DNA of 20,749 nt. Origin: a virus. Below the pieces are notes generated by a model. The model saw only the letters and a program-made list of their open reading frames with translations, had not been told where the DNA came from and made no database searches. The stretch covers positions 1 to 20,749 of IMG/VR virus record IMGVR_UViG_3300025102_000361. One strand, written 5' to 3'. Shown in pieces: positions 6,741-16,188 of the stretch (positions within the stretch are counted from its first letter, which is position 1; every line of letters begins with the position of its first letter). Both the position numbers and the translations under genes were made by a program.

Positions 6741-8517
6741 CTTAGGAAAATTAAACATTGTCATTTCTGCTGTCAATAAGACGCAAAAAGTATTTAATAC
6801 TGTCAAAAAAGGTTTAGATGGAGTCAAAAATGCAGTTGGCAAAGCACTCAAAGCCTTCGGTATGCTTACCGCTGGTATTGGTGCTGTCGCTGGTGCATTA
6901 ACAGTTCTCTTTAAAAAATCTTTTGATTATATAGATGTTATAGGCAAGATAGCATCTCGGACAGGTGCAACGACCGATGTAATTCAAGCCTTTCAATTAT
7001 CTGCAATTCAATCAGGTGCTTCGATTGATACTGCAAACAAAGCAATTCAAAAATTTGCCAAGATGGTCGGTGAAGGTCGTAAAGGCTTAAAAACTTACAC
7101 AGATATTTTTGATCGTTATGGTGTGTCTTTAATGACTGCCACAGGCGAAGAAAAAAGTTTCAACGAAGTTTTGTTTCAAATGATGGAAGGTATGAAACAA
7201 AGCGGAGATATATTTCTTAGAAATGCAGACTTAGCTTTGTTATTTGGTCGTGCTGGTCAAGAACTTACCAATACTATTTTGATGGGTGGAAAAGCATTTG
7301 AACTCTATGTGGAAAAACAAAAAGAATTAGGTTTAATTTTAGATGGCAAAACAATATCAGCAACAGAAGCATTTAACGACAGATTATCAAGAATAGGTTT
7401 TACTTTTAGAGTTATTAGAGATGCTATAACAACAGCTTTTTTACCTGTTTTAGATAAATTTGCAAAATCTATTGAAGATACTTTGGCAACAAAGAACGCT
7501 AAAAAATTAGGTCAAGATTTTGCTTTACAAATTATAGATGCACTTATAAACATTTTAAAAGCAACAGATGATTTCAGGATGGCTTTCGAGCAAAATTTCT
7601 TTAAAATTTCTGCACCTGTTAATAAATTAGTTGCTAGTTTTAACAGTTTAGGAATAGCAGTTGCAATAGTTAAATCATTTTTTTCAGACTCTAAAGAAGA
7701 AGTTGATAAGTTAATGGCATCAGCACAAGGTCTTGTTGATGCAAATGATGAAATTTTAGAGCAGATGTCAAAACCTATTATACCAAGTGAAAATATAGCA
7801 AATGCAGTATCAGGTTTAGAAAATGTAAAAAAAGCTATGAAAAGTGCTTTTGGCGATGAAGAAGGTGAAGGCGGTAATTTCTTTGAAGTTTTTGGCAAAA
7901 AGACAGAAATGTTCAATCAACAAATGGCTAAGATGGTTGCTGATATACAAGCACCATTATTTACATTTGGCGAAAGTTTTAAAAGCACAGGCACTATGAT
8001 TGGCGATACCATAGTTTCATCAATGAAAAAATTTGAAGATACTATTGTTGATGGCTTAATGACAGGTAAATTATCTTTTAAAGATTTTGCAGATTTTGTT
8101 ATAAAAGAATTATTAAGAATAGCTATCAGGAAATTTATTATTGAAAGTATGTTTAATGCAATCACAGGTGGCTTTGGTAGTCTTTTTGGCGGTGCAAGTA
8201 AAGGAATGTCAGGTTTTAGAGGAAGCATAAATACTGCTGGTATGCCTGTAGCAGAAGGCGGTGGCTTTACAGGCTTTGGCTCAAGAACAGGTGGTGTAGA
8301 TGGCAGAGGTGGCTTTCCTGCAATACTACATCCTAATGAATCTGTAATAGACCACAGAAAAGGTGGTAGAGGTGGCACTCCTATTAATATTACTTACAAT
8401 ATTCAAGCCTTCGATTCTAGAGATACACTTCAAGCAATAACAGAAAATGCACCTACTATATCTGCCATAATAGAAAGTGAATTTAACAAGAGAGGTAGAA
8501 GAGGTTTTGTAACATGA
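6733..8517 (+). CDS. Tail tape measure protein
   Basis: A 594-aa protein, largely helical. It has a hydrophobic segment at about residues 38-60 (LTAGIGAVAGALTVLFKK), a conserved 'G...DVIQAFQLSAIQSG' block at about residues 80-100, and ALLFGRAGQELTN at about 168-180. The Gly-rich C-terminal part contains FKDFADFVIKELLRIAIRKF, MPVAEGGGFTGFGSRTG, GGFPAILHPNESVIDH and ITYNIQAFDSRD. That C-terminal pattern is typical of lambda gpH/HK97-type tape measure proteins. It sets tail length and is ejected with the DNA. At roughly 0.15 nm per residue the tail should be near 90 nm (inference). The start overlaps the end of the T frame by 8 nt. The stop overlaps the next start (ATGA). Confidence 0.92.
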   Translation: MGNLGKLNIVISAVNKTQKVFNTVKKGLDGVKNAVGKALKAFGMLTAGIGAVAGALTVLFKKSFDYIDVIGKIASRTGATTDVIQAFQLSAIQSGASIDTANKAIQKFAKMVGEGRKGLKTYTDIFDRYGVSLMTATGEEKSFNEVLFQMMEGMKQSGDIFLRNADLALLFGRAGQELTNTILMGGKAFELYVEKQKELGLILDGKTISATEAFNDRLSRIGFTFRVIRDAITTAFLPVLDKFAKSIEDTLATKNAKKLGQDFALQIIDALINILKATDDFRMAFEQNFFKISAPVNKLVASFNSLGIAVAIVKSFFSDSKEEVDKLMASAQGLVDANDEILEQMSKPIIPSENIANAVSGLENVKKAMKSAFGDEEGEGGNFFEVFGKKTEMFNQQMAKMVADIQAPLFTFGESFKSTGTMIGDTIVSSMKKFEDTIVDGLMTGKLSFKDFADFVIKELLRIAIRKFIIESMFNAITGGFGSLFGGASKGMSGFRGSINTAGMPVAEGGGFTGFGSRTGGVDGRGGFPAILHPNESVIDHRKGGRGGTPINITYNIQAFDSRDTLQAITENAPTISAIIESEFNKRGRRGFVT

Positions 8518-9116
8518 GTGGCAGTTTCCCAACATCACCTTCAGCAAGTAGCGTAAACATAAAATCTATAGAACCTACTTTAGTTTCTGTCACACAAAAT
8601 TTAAAAAGACAGGTAAGAAGAAGAGGCGGACAAAGATGGTTGTTAGAAGTGGAATTTCCACCAATGACCAGATCAGAGTTTGCACCTATCTATGCTTTTG
8701 CTATGAAGCAACAAGGTCAGTTTGAAACCTTTACTTATGTACCGCCTGTAATAAGCACATCGCAAGGCGATACAAGCGAATCTCCTGTAGTTGATGGTGC
8801 GGTGTCAGTTGGTGCAAATTCAGCGACTATAGATGGTCTTACAGCTTCAGAATCAGGTATTATAAAAGCTGGTGATTTCTTTAAATTTAGTGGTCATTCA
8901 AAAGTGTATATGGCTACTGCTGATATGGATGCAGATGGTACAAGTCACGCTACCTTAAATTTTGCACCTAATCTTTTAAATGCAGTTGCTAATGATGAAA
9001 CTATAGTTTTTTCAGCAGTACCTTTTACAGTTTCTTTTGGTGATGATATTACGCAATTTAATACTGATGTTAGTGCTTTATATGGTTTTAGTATGTCATT
9101 GGTAGAAATATTTTAA
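8514..9116 (+). CDS. Minor tail protein at the tail tip (distal-tail position)
   Basis: A 200-aa protein: MSGSFPTSPSASSVNIKSIE, then QNLKRQVRRRGGQRWLLEVE and FPPMTRSEFAPIYAFAMKQQ, followed by FETFTYVPPVIS. The 'k.r..rr..g.qrW...v.fp.mtr.e.api.aF...q.G.ye.f.f..P' pattern is recurrent in the first gene after the tape measure in lambda- and GTA-like phages. There the product (gpM or distal-tail/DUF2460-like) starts the baseplate hub at the tail tip. The C-terminal half is a beta domain ending GDDITQFNTDVSALYGFSM. The start overlaps the tape measure stop by 4 nt. I recognise the position and pattern but not an exact family. Confidence 0.72.
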   Translation: MSGSFPTSPSASSVNIKSIEPTLVSVTQNLKRQVRRRGGQRWLLEVEFPPMTRSEFAPIYAFAMKQQGQFETFTYVPPVISTSQGDTSESPVVDGAVSVGANSATIDGLTASESGIIKAGDFFKFSGHSKVYMATADMDADGTSHATLNFAPNLLNAVANDETIVFSAVPFTVSFGDDITQFNTDVSALYGFSMSLVEIF

Positions 9117-9120
9117 TGAG

Positions 9121-10890
9121 ATGGATAGAGGAAGCACAGGTGCATTTCAAACAGAGATTGTTAAATCTGCAAACAAACCTTTTCATTTAGTTAAATTATC
9201 TTTTGATGATGTCAGTTATTTTTTATCTGATGCTTATATTCCTGTAACTTACGATTCAAATACTTATACACCAACAGGTAGTTTTCTAGCTTTTTCAGAT
9301 ATTGTTGAAACCAATGAAGCAAATATTGAAACCATAAGTATTTCTTTATCAGGAGTTGATACAACATATATAAATTTATTTTTGACAGGTGGTTATTTAG
9401 ACAGAACAGTACAAATTTATAAAGCATTTTTAGATAGTAATGATGCTTTGGTTTCTGATCCATTATTAATATTTGATGGCAGATTAAATAATCCTGTCAT
9501 TCAAGAAGATGTTGATGCTGGAACAAGCACAATAGCAGTACAAGCAAGTTCATTATTTGTGGACTTTGATAGAATCAATACAAGATTTACAAATAATGAA
9601 TCTCAGCAAAGTTTTTTTTCAGGAGATACAGGCTTTAGATTTAGTTCAGTTGTAGTTAAAGAATTGAATTGGGGAATGACCACAGGTGCTACTGCATCAG
9701 GTGGTGGTAGTTCTAGTGTATCAACACAAGGTTCTACAACATCACCAATCAATAATACTTCACCAGCACAAAAAAGTATTTTTAGAGAAATAAAACCAAC
9801 CAATCCATCTCTTACTTTGCAATCAGGTTCAGTAAGAATACACATCAATTATGCAAATAGAAGCACAAGTAATTTTTCTGTAGGACAACAAGTTAAGATA
9901 AATGGTTTTGAATCTAAAACATTTGATGATGGTGAATTTATTTTAAGTTCTGCTATCAATTTTTCAGAAGGTGCTGGTACTCATGCAATAACTTCAATAG
10001 ATTCTGATGGCTTTGGTTTTACAATTGCAGTTCCAAATACAGTAACATCTGTAAAATCAGGAAAGTTTGGCGGTAGTGAAGTCACAGTTGATGATGAATT
10101 GGTTACACCTGTATTGATACAAACTACATCAGGCTCTAATTTAATCACAGTCAATGCGGATAACTTTGCTAAAACAGGAGAGGCAGTTTCTTTTAATTTA
10201 GAAACAACATCTGTTGGCGGTATTGAAAGCAGGATTCTTTCTTTAGATCACAATATAACAGCAAGAACTACAGATACACTTACAGTTGCAGTTACACAAA
10301 AAAATATTGTTCTAGCCAATCCTTTAAAAACTACATCAGGTTCAACATCTTTAGTAATAGATTTTGCAGAACATAATATTGCTGTAAGTGATTCAATTAC
10401 TATTTCGGGTGCAACAGCTGTTGGTGGTGTACCAACTTCAGATATAAATAAAGCACATACTGTTACAGCCATAACAGAAAACACAGTTACAGTTGTTGTT
10501 TCGACAACAGCAACAAGTACCGCAAGAGGCGGTAGCGATGCAGTTCGTTTAGATGGCTTTATTATTAGAACGAATCCAATAGAAACCACAGCTTCTTCTG
10601 CTACTGTAAAGGTACATTATAGAAGTCATGGTTTAGCAAACAGCGACACAATAACTTTAGAAGGTTTAGATGATGTCGGTGGCTTAGATCGTAGTTTATT
10701 AAATAAATCACATACTGTAGTTGATGCTTCCAATGCAGATTATTTTACAATCACTCTTTCTGAAAGTGCTACAACTACAGAATTTGGTGGTGGTGGTGAT
10801 AGTGTTTTAGAAAGACCTGTAAAAGCAACATCAACAGTTAATTATGGTTCATCAGGTAGTAGAATAAATCTACCAACAGAAATACGATGA
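9121..10890 (+). CDS. Tail-tip hub protein (gpL/DUF2163-like) with tandem beta repeats
   Basis: A 589-aa protein. Residues about 1-185 carry AFQTEIVKSANKPFHLVKLS, TYTPTGSFLAFSDIVETNEA, ISISLSGVD and FDGRLNNPVIQ, resembling the hub-forming N-terminal domain of lambda gpL and the GTA DUF2163 protein. It precedes an NlpC-like and a J-like gene, as in both systems. From about residue 230 there is a series of diverged repeats of roughly 70-85 aa, beginning near 230, 330, 401 and 486, with a truncated fifth at 566. Several open with P-x-x-x-T-T-x-x-S and include a 'lnk.HtV.a.....ft..v' segment. Such repeats are often annotated as E1_FCCH-like in phages. The ATG at 9121 has no clear RBS. An ATG at 9116 in another frame gives only a short peptide, so I keep 9121. 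Confidence 0.78.
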   Translation: MDRGSTGAFQTEIVKSANKPFHLVKLSFDDVSYFLSDAYIPVTYDSNTYTPTGSFLAFSDIVETNEANIETISISLSGVDTTYINLFLTGGYLDRTVQIYKAFLDSNDALVSDPLLIFDGRLNNPVIQEDVDAGTSTIAVQASSLFVDFDRINTRFTNNESQQSFFSGDTGFRFSSVVVKELNWGMTTGATASGGGSSSVSTQGSTTSPINNTSPAQKSIFREIKPTNPSLTLQSGSVRIHINYANRSTSNFSVGQQVKINGFESKTFDDGEFILSSAINFSEGAGTHAITSIDSDGFGFTIAVPNTVTSVKSGKFGGSEVTVDDELVTPVLIQTTSGSNLITVNADNFAKTGEAVSFNLETTSVGGIESRILSLDHNITARTTDTLTVAVTQKNIVLANPLKTTSGSTSLVIDFAEHNIAVSDSITISGATAVGGVPTSDINKAHTVTAITENTVTVVVSTTATSTARGGSDAVRLDGFIIRTNPIETTASSATVKVHYRSHGLANSDTITLEGLDDVGGLDRSLLNKSHTVVDASNADYFTITLSESATTTEFGGGGDSVLERPVKATSTVNYGSSGSRINLPTEIR

Positions 10891-11303
10891 TAGATAAATT
10901 AAAAGCAAATAAATACATAGAAGCTAAATTAAAAGAGCCTTTTGCATGGGGAACTAATGATTGTAATACGTTTATTGTTGAATACTTTGATAAGGTATTA
11001 GGTACAGATTTACTAAAAATAATTTATCAAAAATATTCTACTAAGGAAGGTGCAATTGAATTTCAAAAAGAATTTGCTCAAAGAATATCAGGCAGGTGTT
11101 TAGAATTAGGCATGACAGAGTATCATCCAACAAAAGCTATATTTGGCGATATATTAGTAAAACATAATGAAAATTGGGATTCATGTCATATTTGCATTGG
11201 TAGTAAAATGGCATCTGTAGATGAACAAATAGGTACAGCAATTTTGCCAATATCTGATTTTAACGATTTTGATTCTGCATATAGATTTAACAATGAAAAT
11301 TAG
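10887..11303 (+). CDS. NlpC/P60-like tail peptidase (DUF6950/gpK-like)
   Basis: A 138-aa protein, MIDKLKANKYIEAKLKEPFA then WGTNDCNTFIVEYF. The 'pF.WG.nDC..f' motif puts a candidate nucleophile at Cys26. GDILVKHNENWDSCHICIGS puts a candidate general base at His101. This Cys...GDi(l/v)...His layout matches NlpC/P60-type cysteine peptidases and the related DUF6950 phage proteins. In lambda the equivalent is gpK; in gene transfer agents it is the cell-wall peptidase next to the megatron protein. Such proteins act at the tail tip, probably to open peptidoglycan locally during entry. It is short and divergent, so catalysis is not certain. The start overlaps the upstream stop (ATGA). The end overlaps the J-like gene by 11 nt. 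Confidence 0.68.
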   Translation: MIDKLKANKYIEAKLKEPFAWGTNDCNTFIVEYFDKVLGTDLLKIIYQKYSTKEGAIEFQKEFAQRISGRCLELGMTEYHPTKAIFGDILVKHNENWDSCHICIGSKMASVDEQIGTAILPISDFNDFDSAYRFNNEN

Positions 11304-14300
11304 AAACATAATATTTTTTATATCAGCTTTATTTTTTACAGGTAGTGTTTTTGCTTTACCAGCTTTAGCACCTGTTTTCGCTAAGATTGGTGCAGGTTTT
11401 GTTGCAGGTCTTACTGCTGGTACTGTTGCAGTTGCTGGTGCTACAGCTATAGCAATTGGTGTAGCTGTTGTCGTAGTTGGTGCTTACGCTGGTACTCAAT
11501 TACTAGGTGCTATGAACATGGACTTTCCTGATAATATGTCCGCACAAGCACGTTCAGCTTTATCCAATCAACAAGGTTCAACTAATCCTTTACCTGTAAT
11601 TTATGGAGAAAGAAGAGTAGGTGGTACACCAATTTTTTATCATGTATCAGGAGATGATAATGAATTTCTTCATGTGGTTTATGCAATTGCAGAAGGTGAG
11701 ATTCAAGGTGTAAGCCAAGTCTATTTAAACAATGATGAAGTAAATACCACGCCTGATTTATACGATACATCTCTAACAGATATAATTATTAATGAAGGAG
11801 AAGGTGGTCTTATTAATAATATGTCTGTTTTCGGCTTGGAGAATATACATAAACCAAAGTATGAAGGAATAGTCAAATATGAAATATACAATGGCACGAC
11901 AACACAAACAGCAGATCAAGATTTAATATCAGAAACCAATGGCACTTGGACAGCATCAGATAGATTGCAAGGTGTTGCTTATGCGGTTGTTAGATTTAAG
12001 TTTGAACCTGAAGTATTTGGTAATACAGGAATACCACAAGTAAATTTTGATGTCGTTGGTAAAAAAACCAGAAGCACTACTTCAGGTGGAAGTACTTATA
12101 AAGTGTTTAGTAATAATCCAGCAGACTGTATAGAAGATTATTTAACCAATACCATTTATGGTAGGTCAGTTCCAAGTTCACAAATTGACACAACATCATT
12201 TACTACTGCAAGAAATATTTGTGATACCGAAGTTACAGTAGGTGGTAAAACTCAAAAAAAATATACCTGTAATGGCATATTAAATACCAATAATAAAGCC
12301 TTAGATAATATTGAAAAACTGCTTACATCTTGCAGAGGTTCAATAATATTTTCAGGTGGTAAATATAAATTGTTAATTGATGATACAGGTACAGCAGTAC
12401 AAAGTTTTGATGAAGATAATATTGTTGGTGCTTTTGAATTATCTTTAGGTGGTAAAGAATATAAAGCAAATAAAATCAGAGCAACTTTCTTTAATAAAGA
12501 AAGAGATATGCAAGGAGATTTTGCCATTGTAGAAAGCACAACATTTAAAACAGAAGATAATGGTTTGAGTCTTGAAAGAGCAATTGAACTACCTTTTACA
12601 GATCAAATGGAAAGGTCACAGATGATTTCTACAATCAACATGAAACAATCTAGGCAGTCATTGGTTTTTAAATTTACATCAACAATTGAAGGACTCAGAG
12701 CAGAAATAGGTGATGTAGTTTTTATTTCATTGGAATCTTTAGGTTGGAATACGCTTAATTCTAATCAAGGCAAGAAGTTTAAGATTATGAGACTTGCTAT
12801 AAAAAATAATGATGAAGTAGATATTACCGCAAGAGAATACGATGATGATGTTTATGATTTTGGTTTGATACAAGCAGAAGATACATCGCCTAATACCAGC
12901 TTACCTAATTTTTCATCTGTAGATAAACCAACAATAACTACACCTTCTGAAGAATTAATAGCGATACCGCCAACATTATTTAACAGGGTTACTATCAATT
13001 GGACTCAACCAAATAAATCTTCTGTTGAATCTTATGAAATAGGTATCAACAGATTAAATTCAGTTCGTTTTGAAAATAAAGCTAGTTATGATTTTGAAGG
13101 CAGAAGTGTCACCGAAAGTTTTACTATTGATAAATTAGAAGCTGGTCAATACTTTGTAGCTGTTAGAGCAAAAAACAGATTAGGAGTTTATTCTGATTTT
13201 GCTACAGAAATATTTGAGGTAGAAAACTTTGGAACTTTGCCTAATGTAAATACACCAGCAATTAATTCTGTAACAGAAGAATTGTTTACTACTACACAAG
13301 GTTCAGGTGTAAAAGCAAAAGCCATATTAACTTTTGGTGCATCAACAAACACAGAATGGGAAGATTTAGGTGTAACCATTGACCATTATGATATTGAGTT
13401 TAAAAAATCTACAGAAGCTTCTTTTCAAGGTGCTGGAACATCACAAGGAACTAATTTTGAATTCTTTGATATTGAACCAGCTTTGTATGAATTTAGAGTA
13501 AGAGCAGTAAATACTGTTGGTGTGGCATCAGAATTTTCATCAACTACACAAAGAATCTATGGATTAACTGCTGTGCCAGCAGATGTCAGTAATTTATTTT
13601 TGAGGGCAGATAGTAATACTGCAAGTTTAAATTGGACACCTACAACAGACTTAGATGTCAAGATTGGTGGTTTTTATGAGATAAGACATTCATCGCTTAC
13701 ATCAGGTGCAGTATGGCAACAATCTACTCAAGTAGGGGAAGCTGTATCAGGTATAGCAAACTCAACAGAAGTACCATTATTGGTTGGTACTTATTTGATA
13801 AAAGCTGTTGATTCTATTGGCATTAAATCTGCTAATGCCACAACAGTAGTAAATACAGTTACACCTGATTTATTTCAATCAACACAATTTTTAACAAGAA
13901 CAGAAAATCCATCTTTTGCTGGAACTAAAGCAAATATGGTTGTCATAGATGAAAAATTAAAACTAGAAGCAGATACTTTATTTGACTCATTAGGATTGAT
14001 TGATGAAGTAGGATTGATAGATTCAGCAGGTGGTGTAGATTTAGCAGGTACTTATGATTTTGCTAATGTTATTGATACAGGTATTGCACCTGCTTCTTAC
14101 AGGCTTACTTCTGCATTTGCTTTTACTACTAATTCAACATCGGACTTTATAGATACACGTTCAGGAAATATTGATAGTTATGAATCTTTTGATGCAAATA
14201 CTTATGATGATGTAGAAGTTCAATTGCAAATAGCGACAACCAATGATGATCCTAGTGGCTCACCAACATTTAGTGATTTTCAAAACTTTAGAATTGGAAA

Positions 14301-14628
14301 TTATTTTGGTCGTGCTTTTAAATTTAGATTGCAAGTCACATCAGGTGATATTACACATCAAGTTTATATCACATCATTGTCTGCAACTTTAGAAGCGTTC
14401 CAAAGATTCGATACGCAACAATTAACATCAAGTACAAGTGCTTTAGGTGTTACTTTTGGTCAAGGATTTTTAGTTACTCCAAAAATTGCTGTTACCGCAC
14501 AGAATATGGCAAGTGGAGATTTTTATGAAATAACAAGTGTGTCTAGCACAGGTTTTACAATTACTTTCAAGAACAGTAGTGGTACAATTATCGCTAGAAC
14601 ATTTGACTATATAGCAAGAGGTTTTTAA
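11293..14628 (+). CDS. Central tail / host-specificity protein, gpJ-like
   Basis: I take ATG 11293 (1111 aa) because the typical N-terminus starts there; ATG 11269 would add 8 residues. It begins like a Sec signal peptide (MKIRNIIFFISALFFTGSVF-A, then LPALAP). A long Gly/Ala/Val hydrophobic region follows to about residue 75. Next comes a J-like hub: NPLPVIYGERRVGGTPIFYH, FLHVVYAIAEGEIQGV, then NPADCIEDYLTNTIYGRSVP and IFSGGKYKLLIDD. Three fibronectin type III-like domains lie at about residues 549-645, 655-757 and 762-857. The C-terminal part ends FGQGFLVTPKIAVTAQNM and IIARTFDYIARGF, as in J-type fibres. The protein closes the tail tip and carries receptor-binding parts. The hydrophobic N-terminus recalls gpI-like sequences fused to J in related phages. 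Its stop overlaps the tail fibre start (TAATG). Confidence 0.88.
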   Translation: MKIRNIIFFISALFFTGSVFALPALAPVFAKIGAGFVAGLTAGTVAVAGATAIAIGVAVVVVGAYAGTQLLGAMNMDFPDNMSAQARSALSNQQGSTNPLPVIYGERRVGGTPIFYHVSGDDNEFLHVVYAIAEGEIQGVSQVYLNNDEVNTTPDLYDTSLTDIIINEGEGGLINNMSVFGLENIHKPKYEGIVKYEIYNGTTTQTADQDLISETNGTWTASDRLQGVAYAVVRFKFEPEVFGNTGIPQVNFDVVGKKTRSTTSGGSTYKVFSNNPADCIEDYLTNTIYGRSVPSSQIDTTSFTTARNICDTEVTVGGKTQKKYTCNGILNTNNKALDNIEKLLTSCRGSIIFSGGKYKLLIDDTGTAVQSFDEDNIVGAFELSLGGKEYKANKIRATFFNKERDMQGDFAIVESTTFKTEDNGLSLERAIELPFTDQMERSQMISTINMKQSRQSLVFKFTSTIEGLRAEIGDVVFISLESLGWNTLNSNQGKKFKIMRLAIKNNDEVDITAREYDDDVYDFGLIQAEDTSPNTSLPNFSSVDKPTITTPSEELIAIPPTLFNRVTINWTQPNKSSVESYEIGINRLNSVRFENKASYDFEGRSVTESFTIDKLEAGQYFVAVRAKNRLGVYSDFATEIFEVENFGTLPNVNTPAINSVTEELFTTTQGSGVKAKAILTFGASTNTEWEDLGVTIDHYDIEFKKSTEASFQGAGTSQGTNFEFFDIEPALYEFRVRAVNTVGVASEFSSTTQRIYGLTAVPADVSNLFLRADSNTASLNWTPTTDLDVKIGGFYEIRHSSLTSGAVWQQSTQVGEAVSGIANSTEVPLLVGTYLIKAVDSIGIKSANATTVVNTVTPDLFQSTQFLTRTENPSFAGTKANMVVIDEKLKLEADTLFDSLGLIDEVGLIDSAGGVDLAGTYDFANVIDTGIAPASYRLTSAFAFTTNSTSDFIDTRSGNIDSYESFDANTYDDVEVQLQIATTNDDPSGSPTFSDFQNFRIGNYFGRAFKFRLQVTSGDITHQVYITSLSATLEAFQRFDTQQLTSSTSALGVTFGQGFLVTPKIAVTAQNMASGDFYEITSVSSTGFTITFKNSSGTIIARTFDYIARGF

Positions 14629-16187
14629 TGGCTCAACACGATTACGATATAGCTAACCAATCAGGTGCTAACTTTAGAGCAGACTTAAATAATGCTTTAG
14701 ATGCAATAGTATCTAATAATTCAGGTTCGTCAGAACCATCTACAAAATTTGCTTATGAATGGTGGATTGATACTTCTAATAATTTATTAAAGCTAAGAAA
14801 TTCTGCAAACAACGCTTGGATTACTTTGCCTTTATCAATCACCGCAGATAATGCAACATCAGGTGCTTTAACAGTAAATGGTAATTTAAGCACTACAGGA
14901 ACAGTAGATATTAATGGACAAGAATTAATTTTAGATGCTGATGCTGATACATCCATAACAGCAGATACAGATGATCAGATAGATTTCAAAATTGGCAATG
15001 TAGATGTCGCAACTTTAACAAATAGCAATTTAGTTCTTAAAGGCACAACACCTTCATTAACAATTGGAGATGGTGGAGAAGAAGATACTAAAATTGTTTT
15101 TGATGGTAATGCACAAGATTTTTATATTGGTTTAGACGATTCTGCTGATGATTTAGTAATAGGTACAGGTTCTACTGTAGGCACAAATGGTCTGGTAGTT
15201 ATCGAAAATGGCGGTAATGTTGGTATTAATACTTTAACTCCAACTTTTAGATTAGATGTGAATGGCAGTCTTTCTAGTAATGGTAATGAAAATGTAATGA
15301 GAATTGCTGGTTCAGATACTAATAACGCAGGGGGTATTACTATAAATAATGTTTTTGGTGCTAGTGCTTCTTCAAGAGTTTCAACCTTATTTAGTATTGA
15401 TGGTCAAGATCAAGCATCACCACTAGCATTTGGAAGTGGTACTAGTGAAGTTATGAGAATTACCAATGACTCCAAAGTTGGTATTGGTACTACAAGTCCA
15501 GATAGAAATCTAACAGTTTTTGCTACTAATCCTATACTGAATATAAAAAATTCTAATGCAAATTTACATTTAGAAATGGCTGGTGAAAATGGCTACATAG
15601 GAAATAATTCTTCTTCAGGATTTATACAAATTTTTACTAATAATGGAAATTCTACTTCGCAATTTAATTCTAATGGTGATTTTTTACATGGAGGCACTTC
15701 ATCTTTTGCAACAGGAGTTACATCTTTTAGAAGCAGAACAATAAGCAGTAATGATTTTGCTGAAGTAGCTTGTGGTGGAGAATATGCAACTACAGATACT
15801 TTTTTAGTGTTTGACACAACAAATAGTGTTACTAGATTCAAAGTCAATTATCAAGGAACAGTTTTTGCAACCAGCACATCAATTTCATCATTATCTGATG
15901 GTAGACTAAAAGAAAATGTTAGAGAATTAGACAAAGGCTTAAATGACATACTTAAATTAAAGCCTGTTAGGTTTGATTGGAAGGCTATAGAAGGAAGCAA
16001 TAAAAAAGACATTACAGGATTTATTGCACAAGAATGCGAAGAAGCTGGTTTTGAAGAATTTGTAGATACTTACAAATTTAATGATGAAATTGAAGATGCT
16101 AAATCATTTGGATATAGTGGTTTAATACCTGCACTTGTAAAAGCTATCCAAGAATTAGAAGCAAGAGTAAAAACATTAGAGGAATAA
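14628..16187 (+). CDS. Tail fibre with C-terminal S74 intramolecular chaperone
   Basis: A 519-aa protein. Residues 1-70 (QHDYDIANQSGANFRADLNN, then AYEWWIDTSNNLLKLRN) form an N-terminal domain common in marine phage fibres, probably for attachment. Residues about 80-410 are beta-rich and repetitive (ADTDDQIDFKIGNVDVATLT, GNVGINTLTPTFRLDVNGSL, SKVGIGTTSPDRNLTVFATN), typical of a trimeric beta-helical shaft. The C-terminal domain starts at SDGRLKENVRELDKG (Ser423, Lys428) and includes LKPVRFDW and ITGFIAQECEEAG, ending in a heptad-like helix (ALVKAIQELEARVKTLEE). This is the peptidase S74 chaperone. In the family it trimerises the fibre and then cuts itself off N-terminal to the Ser of S-D-x-x-L-K, so the mature shaft would be about 422 aa. 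Confidence 0.9.
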   Translation: MAQHDYDIANQSGANFRADLNNALDAIVSNNSGSSEPSTKFAYEWWIDTSNNLLKLRNSANNAWITLPLSITADNATSGALTVNGNLSTTGTVDINGQELILDADADTSITADTDDQIDFKIGNVDVATLTNSNLVLKGTTPSLTIGDGGEEDTKIVFDGNAQDFYIGLDDSADDLVIGTGSTVGTNGLVVIENGGNVGINTLTPTFRLDVNGSLSSNGNENVMRIAGSDTNNAGGITINNVFGASASSRVSTLFSIDGQDQASPLAFGSGTSEVMRITNDSKVGIGTTSPDRNLTVFATNPILNIKNSNANLHLEMAGENGYIGNNSSSGFIQIFTNNGNSTSQFNSNGDFLHGGTSSFATGVTSFRSRTISSNDFAEVACGGEYATTDTFLVFDTTNSVTRFKVNYQGTVFATSTSISSLSDGRLKENVRELDKGLNDILKLKPVRFDWKAIEGSNKKDITGFIAQECEEAGFEEFVDTYKFNDEIEDAKSFGYSGLIPALVKAIQELEARVKTLEE

Positions 16188-16188
16188 T

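Noticed and set aside
7512-8378. Two long minus-strand frames opposite the tape measure gene
   Set aside because: Pro/Ser/Lys-rich translations typical of antisense to AT-rich coding sequence; the plus-strand tape measure fully explains the region.
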